Positions 18,366 through 26,953 of a stretch of DNA of 64,000 nt are shown one piece after another (position 1 is the first letter of the stretch; each line of letters opens with the position of its first letter). The notes beneath the pieces are model-generated. The model ran no database searches. It was given only the letters and a program-made list of their open reading frames with translations, and was not told the DNA's origin. The DNA comes from Ignavibacteriota bacterium. Its GTDB lineage: Bacteria > Bacteroidota > Ignavibacteria > Ignavibacteriales > Melioribacteraceae. The position numbers and the translations under genes are program-made. The stretch is from NCBI GenBank assembly GCA_016713565.1, contig JADJOX010000003.1:124001-188000 (forward strand), read 5' to 3'.

Positions 18366-19502
18366 TTATAATGATGTACCAACCTTTAATCTTAAGTTTA
18401 CAAATAAAGCTGTAACACCGAATTTACCTTCATCAGTTTTTGATAAAATTGCTGCAGGTCCAATTGCAAAGGCACTAAATCCCCAAGATTCCATAATTCT
18501 CTGCACCAAAATATCAATTAAATATTGGGGATTTCTTACATCGCTTTTTGGCATCGCGTCCAATCTTAAGTCAAATGTACTGCCTGCCAAAGATAATTCC
18601 CTACCTGTAAAACCAAAGTGCCATTCATTAAAAAATTTAGCCGCATAAAATTTACTTCTCGTTGAACCTAAAAACCTAACAGGATATCTCAATTCGTAGT
18701 TTAAATATGAACCTTTTAAAATCATTGGTTTATAGTCAAATTTTTCAACCGCGTTCTGCATTCTGTTAAGTACTTCAGGCTCGGTTAATTCTGTATTGAC
18801 TTTATTATAGCTCACTTCAAAAAAGTTGCCGAATGGAATTACATAACCTACTTGAAATCCTTGTGATCCGTAAATATTATTATGGTTGTTTGTGTTTTTC
18901 AATTTAGTGAAAGCGTCAATTATACCGAACATTCCAAATCTAAATCCAAGAATATGAAAATTAGCTTCAACCAAATCGGTTTCCATTGGTCCAGAATATG
19001 GAGTTCCCAATCCCATGGAAATACCGATATCCTTTTTAATTGCAATGCCAAATCTTTCACCGCCGAATAATTGTAAATATGGATTTACATAAGCCAAGTC
19101 AGCACTGATTTGGTATTTGGTCGGCGTATCAAAAATCTTATTAAATTTCATTTTAGCGAAAACATCAGTAAATACCGTAGTATAAGTTATATTATCCTGT
19201 AAGTTTATTTTAAAAGGATAAGTAATTACTCTTGCTCTTAACTCTTCATTCAATGCGGCTAAAGGATAAATACGGCTTTTAATTTCGATTGTATTATTTT
19301 TTGAATCACGTAGATCAACAATTATTTCAGCTTTCGGGTCAGGCGGATCAATAAAAAGATTTTCCTGTATTTTAACAAATAGACTATCATCAAGCGGTTC
19401 CATTTGATAATACATTATTTGCTCTTCTTCATCTTGAGCCAAAATTAAATTATTGTTAAGTAATGTAAATAGTACAAGTAATATTAGAGTAATTTTTTTC
19501 AT
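18366..19502 (-). CDS. Exported envelope protein, probable outer-membrane protein (unknown)
   Basis: The 378-residue product has a signal peptide (to LAQ, residue 23) and an acidic mature N-terminus. It has beta-rich segments with aromatic residues (LAYVNPYLQLFGGERFGIAI, FGNFFEVSYNKVN) and ends in VNLRLKVGTSL. It is the last gene of a three-gene operon with two inner-membrane proteins, with 15- and 5-base gaps. An outer-membrane partner for that pair is inferred. I do not recognise the family. Confidence 0.55.
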   Translation of the reverse strand: MKKITLILLVLFTLLNNNLILAQDEEEQIMYYQMEPLDDSLFVKIQENLFIDPPDPKAEIIVDLRDSKNNTIEIKSRIYPLAALNEELRARVITYPFKINLQDNITYTTVFTDVFAKMKFNKIFDTPTKYQISADLAYVNPYLQLFGGERFGIAIKKDIGISMGLGTPYSGPMETDLVEANFHILGFRFGMFGIIDAFTKLKNTNNHNNIYGSQGFQVGYVIPFGNFFEVSYNKVNTELTEPEVLNRMQNAVEKFDYKPMILKGSYLNYELRYPVRFLGSTRSKFYAAKFFNEWHFGFTGRELSLAGSTFDLRLDAMPKSDVRNPQYLIDILVQRIMESWGFSAFAIGPAAILSKTDEGKFGVTALFVNLRLKVGTSL

Positions 19503-19517
19503 TTTTATTTATTTCTA

Positions 19518-20465
19518 TTATTTGGAAAATTCAGTAAAGTAAAATGCTTCGCCAACCTCAGTCTTTTGTTTTGACTTTGTATCGAATGCGGTGAAGAAAA
19601 AGTTCGCTTTATAACGTCCTTCAGAATCAATTAGTTGTTCATTTCTATCTGCCCAAGAATTAAATTTCTCTTCTGTATTTGCAAGGTTTAGAGAAATATT
19701 ATAAACCAAATTTCCCTTTTTGTCCTGCTGCGGACCTGAAACTGTAATAGGTCCAGAATATGTGACTTTAATTTGTTCAATTTTTTCATCCCTAACTTCA
19801 ACGGTAAAGCACGTGGTTTTCTGCAAATCTTTAACAAAAATATCGCCTTTATCCATTTTGGTTGTTGATTTTTTTATATCAACTTCTGGAGGTAAATTAT
19901 TTTTTACCTTTACTCTGTCGGTTTGGTTTGCGTATTTAATTAGTATTTCATTTTGATTTGTTAGTTCAAATTCTTTTTTAGAATTAGGTTCTACCTTAAT
20001 CAATTCGGAATTGTTTTTCGGATCTACAATACTAACAATATAATCTCCTTTATTTTCCGCAATGTTTGTAGCATATTGCAGAAATTCTAAACTCTTTGAA
20101 AATGGCGAGGGAACTGTTTCTTCTTTTTTAATTTCTTTTTCTTTAACCGGTTCCGGCAAAGGCGTTTCTTTTACTTTTTTGGAAAGAGAAGCAACCTGCG
20201 TATTTAATTGTGATAATTTTTCCTTTAGATCTTTATTCTCGGAAATAACGTTTTCGTCAATTTCAATATTAAATTTTAACCCTAACTTGCTCAATGAATC
20301 TACAACATTTATCAACGAATCTCGTACACTTTTTGAAACTACATTTTCCTTTTTAACAACTTCACCTAAATTTATTTCAGCGCCTTTAAGCGCTAAAACT
20401 GTTATAACAAAAATGTAAAGAACTTGATAGATGACAAATTTTGCATCTCTGCTTCTTCTAACCAT
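19518..20465 (-). CDS. GldM-like single-pass inner-membrane protein with periplasmic domain
   Basis: This 315-residue protein has a short basic N-terminus and one membrane helix at about residues 10-27 (VIYQVLYIFVITVLALKG). A coiled coil (about 50-98), a Pro/Glu/Lys linker and a beta-rich periplasmic region follow. The N-terminus resembles GldM/PorM of the type IX secretion motor in the MYLVxxAMLALN-like pattern followed by a coil. The protein is shorter than true GldM (about 500 residues), so homology is suggestive only. It lies 5 bases after the multi-pass protein gene. Confidence 0.5.
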   Translation of the reverse strand: MVRRSRDAKFVIYQVLYIFVITVLALKGAEINLGEVVKKENVVSKSVRDSLINVVDSLSKLGLKFNIEIDENVISENKDLKEKLSQLNTQVASLSKKVKETPLPEPVKEKEIKKEETVPSPFSKSLEFLQYATNIAENKGDYIVSIVDPKNNSELIKVEPNSKKEFELTNQNEILIKYANQTDRVKVKNNLPPEVDIKKSTTKMDKGDIFVKDLQKTTCFTVEVRDEKIEQIKVTYSGPITVSGPQQDKKGNLVYNISLNLANTEEKFNSWADRNEQLIDSEGRYKANFFFTAFDTKSKQKTEVGEAFYFTEFSK

Positions 20466-20470
20466 ATTGA

Positions 20471-21445
20471 TTACCTTTTATTTACAATTAGTTCAAGACT
20501 ATTCAAAGACTGTAAAACTTTGTCGCTATTTAAATTTGATGCCATAGCATCAATCGATTGACTCATTTGACTCAATGCTGATATATGTTTTCCATTGTTT
20601 TCTAAACTTGAATTGAGCTGAGCGGTAATTTTACTTAATACGTTAAAATTTTGATATGATTCAAAACTTAATGTTTTAATTTTTTCCAATTCTTCCCTTA
20701 AATTTGAAAGATTTTCCAAAGATAAATTTCCGTCCATTTGTCTTGGTGAATTATTATCAGAAAATAATTTTATAAGTTTTTCAGTCTGCTTAACTTGCAG
20801 CTTTTGATAAAACTGTTCTTGATAATCCGACGCAACATTTATTACCTTTTGGAATTTAACTCCTATATAATCCAGCACCGGTTCAAACAATTTTGCAATT
20901 GCCAAAACGATTAAAGATTTGATTTCAAAAGGAACTGATAATCCTAAAAATATTTCTGGACCCAATTTTATGCTGACCAGTAAAAATGCGGCTCCAATTA
21001 GCGGAAGAGCTGTTGCATAACCGTCAATTAAACTTATTGATGAAGAAATAATTCTGTCTATATTTTCTCTTGGGGTTGTAGAACGGACATGGCTGAATAA
21101 TCCCATATATTCTTTAATAGCAATTGAAATAAAGAATAAATAACTAATAACCGGAAGCCACCAAAACTGTATCGGCTCTACTGTGTTTTCCGCCTGGTGC
21201 CAATTTGGGTATAGTGATTTTGCAATATCAATAGTTACGTTTCCAAGTAGAGGAACTGAAGAAATATCTATAAATAATGAACCCAGCAAAACAATAAACG
21301 AAAAAATTGCGGGTTTTATCAAGATTATGGGTGAAATATTTTTTAAGTGATTTTCCTTTATCTGATTAATTTTATCATTCAAATATTGATCATCAAGGAG
21401 ATTTGCTTTTCCATTGTTGTTTGCGGGTGTTTGAACTTCAGTCAT
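20471..21445 (-). CDS. Multi-pass inner-membrane protein, possible GldL/motor-stator analogue
   Basis: The 324-residue protein has four hydrophobic stretches (about residues 38-62, 90-115, 140-162, 170-200). These are followed by a cytoplasmic-type coiled-coil tail ending in LSQMSQSIDAMASNLNS. This tail resembles the GldL/PorL tail, and the segment ALPLIGAAFLLVSIKLGPE recalls the pore helices of MotA/ExbB-type stators; both are only resemblances. The open frame extends to 21526, but ATG 21445 is chosen because AAGGA lies a few bases upstream. It is the first gene of the operon ending at 18366. Confidence 0.5.
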   Translation of the reverse strand: MTEVQTPANNNGKANLLDDQYLNDKINQIKENHLKNISPIILIKPAIFSFIVLLGSLFIDISSVPLLGNVTIDIAKSLYPNWHQAENTVEPIQFWWLPVISYLFFISIAIKEYMGLFSHVRSTTPRENIDRIISSSISLIDGYATALPLIGAAFLLVSIKLGPEIFLGLSVPFEIKSLIVLAIAKLFEPVLDYIGVKFQKVINVASDYQEQFYQKLQVKQTEKLIKLFSDNNSPRQMDGNLSLENLSNLREELEKIKTLSFESYQNFNVLSKITAQLNSSLENNGKHISALSQMSQSIDAMASNLNSDKVLQSLNSLELIVNKR

Positions 21446-21837
21446 ATTTTTCCTTATTAATCTCATAAACTTGTGATTACAAACACATTTTATGCCATAT
21501 TGAATTTCATCTGCTCCGAAAATCAATTTTTATTAATGGGTTTAATTTTGATTGGGTTTTTGATAAAAATTGTAAGTCTCTTTAACGAAAGGAGTAAATA
21601 TTTTTTAGGGAATTTTGATTTCAATCACATAGTGATTTTTTTTGAGACATGATTTAATCCCACTTTTATAAATTTTTCCTACTTTGTAACAATTTAGAAA
21701 TTCAAACCATAATTAAATTTTACTTATAAGTGTAATATTTACATGTAAACATTTCTTGCAATTTTATAAAAAAATGAAATTTTCATTTTGTAACTTTATT
21801 CACTTAAAAATTTGTTTCTTGAAATCAAAGGTTTACT
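21446..21837. other. Divergent intergenic region with hairpin and two palindromes
   Basis: This 392-base AT-rich gap separates divergent genes. It holds a short hairpin followed by eight T on the plus strand (21623-21643, AATCAC/GTGATT), which looks like a small terminator with no gene before it. It also holds two perfect palindromes, ACTTATAAGT (21722-21731) and TTTACATGTAAA (21737-21748), about 90-115 bases before the peptidase start, which could be operators. No open frame longer than a few codons with a ribosome binding site was seen. Confidence 0.35.
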
Positions 21838-23985
21838 ATGAATCTAAAAAATTTAATTTTATCTCTATTAATATCGGTTTCAGTAATTTTTCCACAGAAG
21901 AAAAATTTGACAATCGAAGAGGTTGTATTTAATTCCACAAATAAACTCGCGCCAAAAACTTTAAAGCAGTTAAGCTGGATTCCAAATTCTGAAAATGTAA
22001 GTTATGTTGATGGAGATTCTATTTTAATTGAACTTAAAATTAACAATAATATCAAAACTAATTTAATAAGCAACTCTGATATTAAAAATATTTTAAGTAA
22101 TTCTATCTTAAATTATCAAATCAAAAACTTCCCGAATATAAAATGGTTAAATAAAGATGAGTTCACTTTTTGGATCAATAATTATTTGGTTTGCATAAAT
22201 CACAATACCAAAACATATAAGATTTTAAATAAAGTTTTAGATAACGCGGAAAATATTGAAACTTCGAACAATAATATTTTTGCCGCTTTTACGGTTGAAA
22301 ACAATCTTTTTGCTTCAATCGATTCAAATAAAATAGTTCAAATTACCAATGAAGAAAATAAAAACATTGTAAGCGGACAAACCGTTAGCAGGTCTGAATT
22401 CGGAATTGAAGATGGAATTTTTTGGTCGCCTAAAAATAATTATTTGGCATTTTACCAAAAAGATGAATCTAATGTTACAAATTATCCCCTAGTTGAAATT
22501 GGCGATGCCCCGGCAAAACTGAAGAATATTAAATATCCAATGGCAGGACAAAAATCTGAAATTGTGAAAATCGGTGTTTATAATTTTTCAAACGGTAAAA
22601 TTACCTGGCTTCAAACTGGCGGACCTGACGATCAGTATTTGACTTGCGTAACTTGGGATCCAACGGAAAAATTTATTTTTACAGCCCATTTAAATAGAGA
22701 TCAAAATCAATTAAAATTGGTAAAATATGATGCTCAAACCGGAAAACAGCTTCAAATTTTATTTGAAGAAACAGACAAAGAATATGTAGAACCGCAAAAC
22801 GAACTTTATTTTCTTCAAAATAATCCTGAAAGGTTTATATGGTTCTCTCAAAGAGACAACTGGAATCATCTTTATTTATATAATGTAAACGGTAAACTAC
22901 TAAGGCAGTTGACAAAAGGAAATTGGGTAGTTAAAGATATTTTAGGATATAATGAAAAAAATGAATCCATATTTTTTACATCAACCAAAGATTCACCGAT
23001 TGAGGATAATGTTTATAAATTGAATATTAATAACGGTCAAATAAAAAAAATAACCGAAGAAAAAGCCAATCACAAATTGAAATACAATTCATCTAACAAT
23101 TTATTTATAGATACATATTCAAGTTTAGAAATACCTTCAGTTACAAACATTATAGATGAAAACGGAAAAAAGGTTGCCGTAATAAACAAAAGTGAAAATC
23201 CAATTGCAGAATATAATTTCAGCAAACCTAAAATATTTACAATAAAGGATAATAATAAAACTGACTTGTATTGCAGAATGATACTTCCTGTAGATTTTGA
23301 TCCATCTAAAAAATATCCCGTAATTGTTTATGTTTATGGCGGTCCGCATGCTCAATTGGTAACAAATTCTTGGTACTTTGGTCGTTATGATTTTTGGTTT
23401 CAATATATGGCGGAAAAAGGTTATATAATTTTTACTTTAGATAATAAAGGTTCGGCAAACAGAGGTCTAGAGTTTGAACAGGCAATTTTTAGAAATCTTG
23501 GAACTATTGAAATTCAGTACCAGCTATTGGGAATTGAATACCTTAAAAGCTTAAACTATGTTGATAAAGAAAGAATTGGTGTCTACGGTTGGAGTTATGG
23601 CGGATTTATGACAACGTCTTTGATGTTGAGAACAAATAATACATTCAAAGTAGGTGTAGGCGGAGGCGCGGTTATTGACTGGAAATTTTATGAAATTATG
23701 TACGGTGAAAGATATATGGATACACCCGAATCAAATCCCGAAGGATACGAAAAAGCAAGTCTACTAAATTATGTTGAAAATTTAAATGGGAAATTATTAT
23801 TGGTTCATGGGACTTCAGATCCTACAGTTGTTTGGGAAAATACTTTGGAATTTGCCAAGAAAGCCGCAAACTTGAATGTGCCTCTTGATTATTTTCCATA
23901 TGTGGGACATGGTCACGGTGTTGTAGGAAAAGATGCTTTACACCTCTACACTAAAATTTCACAATATTTTATTGATAATCTTTAA
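21838..23985 (+). CDS. Dipeptidyl peptidase IV family serine peptidase (S9), exported
   Basis: The 715-residue exopeptidase has a signal peptide (to about residue 20), an N-terminal eight-bladed beta-propeller (DPPIV_N, about 40-440) and a C-terminal alpha/beta-hydrolase peptidase domain. The catalytic triad is visible: S586 in GWSYGG, Asp in HGTSDPTV (about 661) and His in VGHGHG (691/693). The family removes Xaa-Pro or similar dipeptides from peptide N-termini in the periplasm. The propeller motif SRSEFGIEDGIFWSPKNN is typical of Bacteroidota DPP IV. AAAGG precedes the ATG. It stands alone. Confidence 0.92.
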   Translation: MNLKNLILSLLISVSVIFPQKKNLTIEEVVFNSTNKLAPKTLKQLSWIPNSENVSYVDGDSILIELKINNNIKTNLISNSDIKNILSNSILNYQIKNFPNIKWLNKDEFTFWINNYLVCINHNTKTYKILNKVLDNAENIETSNNNIFAAFTVENNLFASIDSNKIVQITNEENKNIVSGQTVSRSEFGIEDGIFWSPKNNYLAFYQKDESNVTNYPLVEIGDAPAKLKNIKYPMAGQKSEIVKIGVYNFSNGKITWLQTGGPDDQYLTCVTWDPTEKFIFTAHLNRDQNQLKLVKYDAQTGKQLQILFEETDKEYVEPQNELYFLQNNPERFIWFSQRDNWNHLYLYNVNGKLLRQLTKGNWVVKDILGYNEKNESIFFTSTKDSPIEDNVYKLNINNGQIKKITEEKANHKLKYNSSNNLFIDTYSSLEIPSVTNIIDENGKKVAVINKSENPIAEYNFSKPKIFTIKDNNKTDLYCRMILPVDFDPSKKYPVIVYVYGGPHAQLVTNSWYFGRYDFWFQYMAEKGYIIFTLDNKGSANRGLEFEQAIFRNLGTIEIQYQLLGIEYLKSLNYVDKERIGVYGWSYGGFMTTSLMLRTNNTFKVGVGGGAVIDWKFYEIMYGERYMDTPESNPEGYEKASLLNYVENLNGKLLLVHGTSDPTVVWENTLEFAKKAANLNVPLDYFPYVGHGHGVVGKDALHLYTKISQYFIDNL

Positions 23986-23989
23986 CAGA

Positions 23990-24019
23990 AATTAGCTCCG
24001 TTTCGCGGCGGAGCTAATT
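23990..24019 (+). terminator. Strong stem-loop after the S9 peptidase gene
   Basis: A perfect 11-bp stem (23990-24000 with 24009-24019; core TAGCTCCG/CGGAGCTA) with an 8-base loop begins five bases after the stop codon. It is followed by CCCCCC rather than T. It may be a weak terminator or an mRNA 3'-end stabiliser. Confidence 0.5.
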
Positions 24020-24389
24020 CCCCCCATACCTTCTGCTCAATTTATTTTAATTAAAATATTCATTTGAATTTTTAATATTATATTCGAAAAGGCGAATACA
24101 TCTTTCATCTTTTATGCCAAATAAATTGTATTTCATGTTTTTATGAAAAAAGTGAAATAAAATCGTTTTATAAAGCAAAAAGAAAACAATTTATTATTTT
24201 TTAAAATTTTTTCGGCTATTTGAAATGCTTCTAATTCAATTTTTGTTTCTCAAAAAGATAATAGAATTATTTTTTTCCAATTCTGAAACATCCGACGGAA
24301 AATATTTTTATTCAAAAAATCACTTTCTTTATCGATTATGAGTTAATTATTGCAAACCGTTAAATTCACCTTTAACTTTGCAATATAAA
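24020..24389 (+). other. AT-rich leader region upstream of the triple-receiver protein
   Basis: This stretch of about 370 bases has no convincing gene on either strand. It contains a LacI-core-like near-palindrome at 24158-24170 (TAAAATCGTTTTA) and ends with the promoter-like pair at 24350-24380. I see nothing else supportable. Confidence 0.3.
24350..24380 (+). promoter_or_regulatory. Putative housekeeping promoter of the triple-receiver protein
   Basis: TTG (24350-24352) followed by 20 bases and TAACTTTG (24373-24380) is a full match to the Bacteroidota -7 consensus TAnnTTTG, with the same N20 spacing as both tRNA-Leu promoters here. It overlaps the TTG at 24378 that opens the longest frame, so that TTG is unlikely to be the start codon. 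Confidence 0.5.
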
Positions 24390-26744
24390 ATGGATTGGAT
24401 ATTACAAATGGTTTATGATATAAAATTAAATTTATTCGAAAATCTAAACGTTCTTCGCAAATTGTCAAAATTGGGCAACAGGACTTTCCCGGATGATTTG
24501 TGCATATTCTTAAACGATGAATTGAGTTTACGATCCGTACATTTATTTAAGGAAAATTCAGATAATTCATTCGTGCTTATTGGAAAATCTCAGAAAACTG
24601 ACGATTTAAATATTCCAAACATAATTTCAATTTCTGAATATGAAAAAATGAAAGCTGAGCAGAATTTAATTGGCGATTTTTATAAAGATTGCAATATTGA
24701 ACTTCCCTTTCAAACCGAAAATCTTCAGTCAATTTTATTTAATTATGATGAAAACTTTTTCGGCTTAATAATTTTATCTCATAAAATTCTTCCCTCAGAT
24801 GAAGTTAAAAATAAATTTTCAATAATTGTTAAATTTGCTCAAAATTGTTTAGCTATGTGGAATGATGCAAATTTAATAAAAAGAGATTTAAACATTCCCT
24901 CTGAAAATATAATTTCAAAAAGTATTAAAGGATTTCAAAAGGAAATTATTACAATAAATGGATTACTTACTTTGGCAAAGGCAGAAAATCCAAACAGCGG
25001 AATTAATAAATATTTAGATCAAATTAGAAATTCTCACCAATTCATTTCTTCTTCATTAGATGATCTTAATAATTTGGTAACTCTTTATAACACAGGAATG
25101 AGGCAGACAAAATCTACTTTTAATATGGAAAATTTATTAATTGATTTTGTACAAGCGCGAAAATCCGATAATCCGAATTCTAAAATTTCTCTTGATCAAA
25201 TAAAATCGGGAGATATAAGTTTTGACGAAAATATTCTTAAATCAATTTTAAATATAACTTTAAATTTTGTATCAGACTTTTCTCATTCGAATGAGGCAAT
25301 TATAAGTTCAAAAATTGTATCGGAAAATAATTTATTTTTTAGCATAGTTGGTAAAAACTCTAAACTAAATAAAAATGATTTGGATCAGATATTTTCTCCG
25401 TTTGGAAAACGTGAAATATTAAATAAAACAAACGGTTTAGCGGTCAATTTACTCTTAAAAATTATTGAATTGATTGAAGGACAATTAAAATTAGATATTG
25501 AAGAAAACAATCTTATTGTTAATATTTCAATTCCAATCCAAACTGAAATGCACAAATCAATACACGAAGTTTTAATGAACAACATAAGTTCAAACAAAGA
25601 TAAAATTCTTGTAATAGAAAGTGATCAAGCTTCTTCGGCGTTATTAAATAACTATTTATCAAAGTGGAATTATCAGACTGAAATTGTTAATTCCGGCGAT
25701 TTTGCTTTAAAACTGCTTCAGCAAAATAAGTATGTCGCGGTTATTTTGAATATCGAACAGGAAAATGAAAACAGTTTAGAAATTTTGCAAAAAATTAAAA
25801 ACAATAAATTTACCAGAAATACTCCGGTTATTGTATTTTCACTTGAAGCGGAAAAAGAAAAGATTTACTTAATGGGCTCTGTTGAGTATTTGGTAAAACC
25901 AATAAATTACAATAATTTAGTTGAAATTTTGACCAGTTATAAACTAAGAAGAAATTCAACCGTTCTGTGCGTTGATGATGATCTCCCTACTTTAAAATTG
26001 GTTCAGCAGGCTGTTCAAACGGCTGGATTCAATGTAATTGCTGAAAATAGACCCGAAAGCGTTATTGAGTTAATTTCCGATAAAGAACTTGACCTTGCGA
26101 TTGTTGATCTTGATATGCCTAAATTAAACGGCTTTGAACTCATAAAGCAAATTAAATCGCTTGATAACTTTTCAAAACTGCCTATAATAATTTATACTGG
26201 GAAAGAAGATTATCAACAGGATCTGCAAAAAATAGACGGTTTGTTCGTTGATCTTCTCGATAAAAAAAGTACATCGTTTAATGAACTGGAAAAAACAATT
26301 TTGTCAATGATTAATAATTACGAAGAGCCGGTCTCTATTGAGAAAATTAAAGAAGTTCATGATTCACCGAAAATTTTGATGGCGGAAGATTATAAACACT
26401 CCCAAATTATTGTAACCCGATTATTAAAGAAAAGCGGCTTCGAAAATGTGGTAGTTGTTGAAAACGGCGAAGACGCGTTATCAATCTGTAAAAACGAAAA
26501 TGTGGATTTAATTTTGATGGATATGCAGATGCCTGTAATGAACGGATTTGAGGCAACTCAAAAAATTAGGGAACTTGATGGATATCAGGATACACCAATT
26601 ATAGCGCTTACTGCATTTGCAATGAAAGGCGACCGAGAAAAATGTCTGGAAGCCGGCGCAACCGATTATATTCCAAAGCCAATAGACAGCAAAGAGTTTA
26701 TTGAAAAGGTAAAATATTATACCCAAGTAAAAATTGAGAATTAG
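24390..26744 (+). CDS. Degenerate histidine kinase with three receiver domains
   Basis: This soluble protein of about 784 residues has no membrane helix. In order it has a GAF-like region (about 1-160), a kinase-like region (160-390) and three receiver domains (about 410-520, 530-645, 665-780). The kinase part lacks the phospho-acceptor His (the H-box position reads KSIKGFQKEI) and the DxGxG ATP motif, but keeps an F-box (IFSPF). The first receiver has Asn at the phospho site (VILNIE). The second (VDLDMP) and third (LMDMQMP) keep Asp. It is therefore probably a signal integrator that is phosphorylated by other kinases. ATG 24390 or 24408 is the start; the promoter argues against TTG 24378. 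Confidence 0.75.
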   Translation: MDWILQMVYDIKLNLFENLNVLRKLSKLGNRTFPDDLCIFLNDELSLRSVHLFKENSDNSFVLIGKSQKTDDLNIPNIISISEYEKMKAEQNLIGDFYKDCNIELPFQTENLQSILFNYDENFFGLIILSHKILPSDEVKNKFSIIVKFAQNCLAMWNDANLIKRDLNIPSENIISKSIKGFQKEIITINGLLTLAKAENPNSGINKYLDQIRNSHQFISSSLDDLNNLVTLYNTGMRQTKSTFNMENLLIDFVQARKSDNPNSKISLDQIKSGDISFDENILKSILNITLNFVSDFSHSNEAIISSKIVSENNLFFSIVGKNSKLNKNDLDQIFSPFGKREILNKTNGLAVNLLLKIIELIEGQLKLDIEENNLIVNISIPIQTEMHKSIHEVLMNNISSNKDKILVIESDQASSALLNNYLSKWNYQTEIVNSGDFALKLLQQNKYVAVILNIEQENENSLEILQKIKNNKFTRNTPVIVFSLEAEKEKIYLMGSVEYLVKPINYNNLVEILTSYKLRRNSTVLCVDDDLPTLKLVQQAVQTAGFNVIAENRPESVIELISDKELDLAIVDLDMPKLNGFELIKQIKSLDNFSKLPIIIYTGKEDYQQDLQKIDGLFVDLLDKKSTSFNELEKTILSMINNYEEPVSIEKIKEVHDSPKILMAEDYKHSQIIVTRLLKKSGFENVVVVENGEDALSICKNENVDLILMDMQMPVMNGFEATQKIRELDGYQDTPIIALTAFAMKGDREKCLEAGATDYIPKPIDSKEFIEKVKYYTQVKIEN

Positions 26745-26953
26745 ATTTTAGATTTAATTGATAATTTATTTGCGGACTCAAAGTTTAAAATTATTTGTCA
26801 ATGATTTTTAAATTAATTTTCAGTTTTTCCATAAATTCTATTGCTTTAAAGTGACTGATTAATCTATAGACTAGTAATTATTCAATATTTTCCATTCAAA
26901 GAAATCCGTAAAAAATTCTTATATTTCTAATCAATATTTAAATTACTAGGTAA

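Noticed and set aside
24158..24170. LacI-like core (TAAAATCGTTTTA) as part of the sugar regulon
   Set aside because: Its flanks differ from the other sites and the downstream gene is a signalling protein; such cores will occur by chance in AT-rich sequence.
24378..24389. TTG start for the triple-receiver protein
   Set aside because: The TTG overlaps the -7 promoter box, so it would lie upstream of the transcript start; ATG 24390 or 24408 is preferred.
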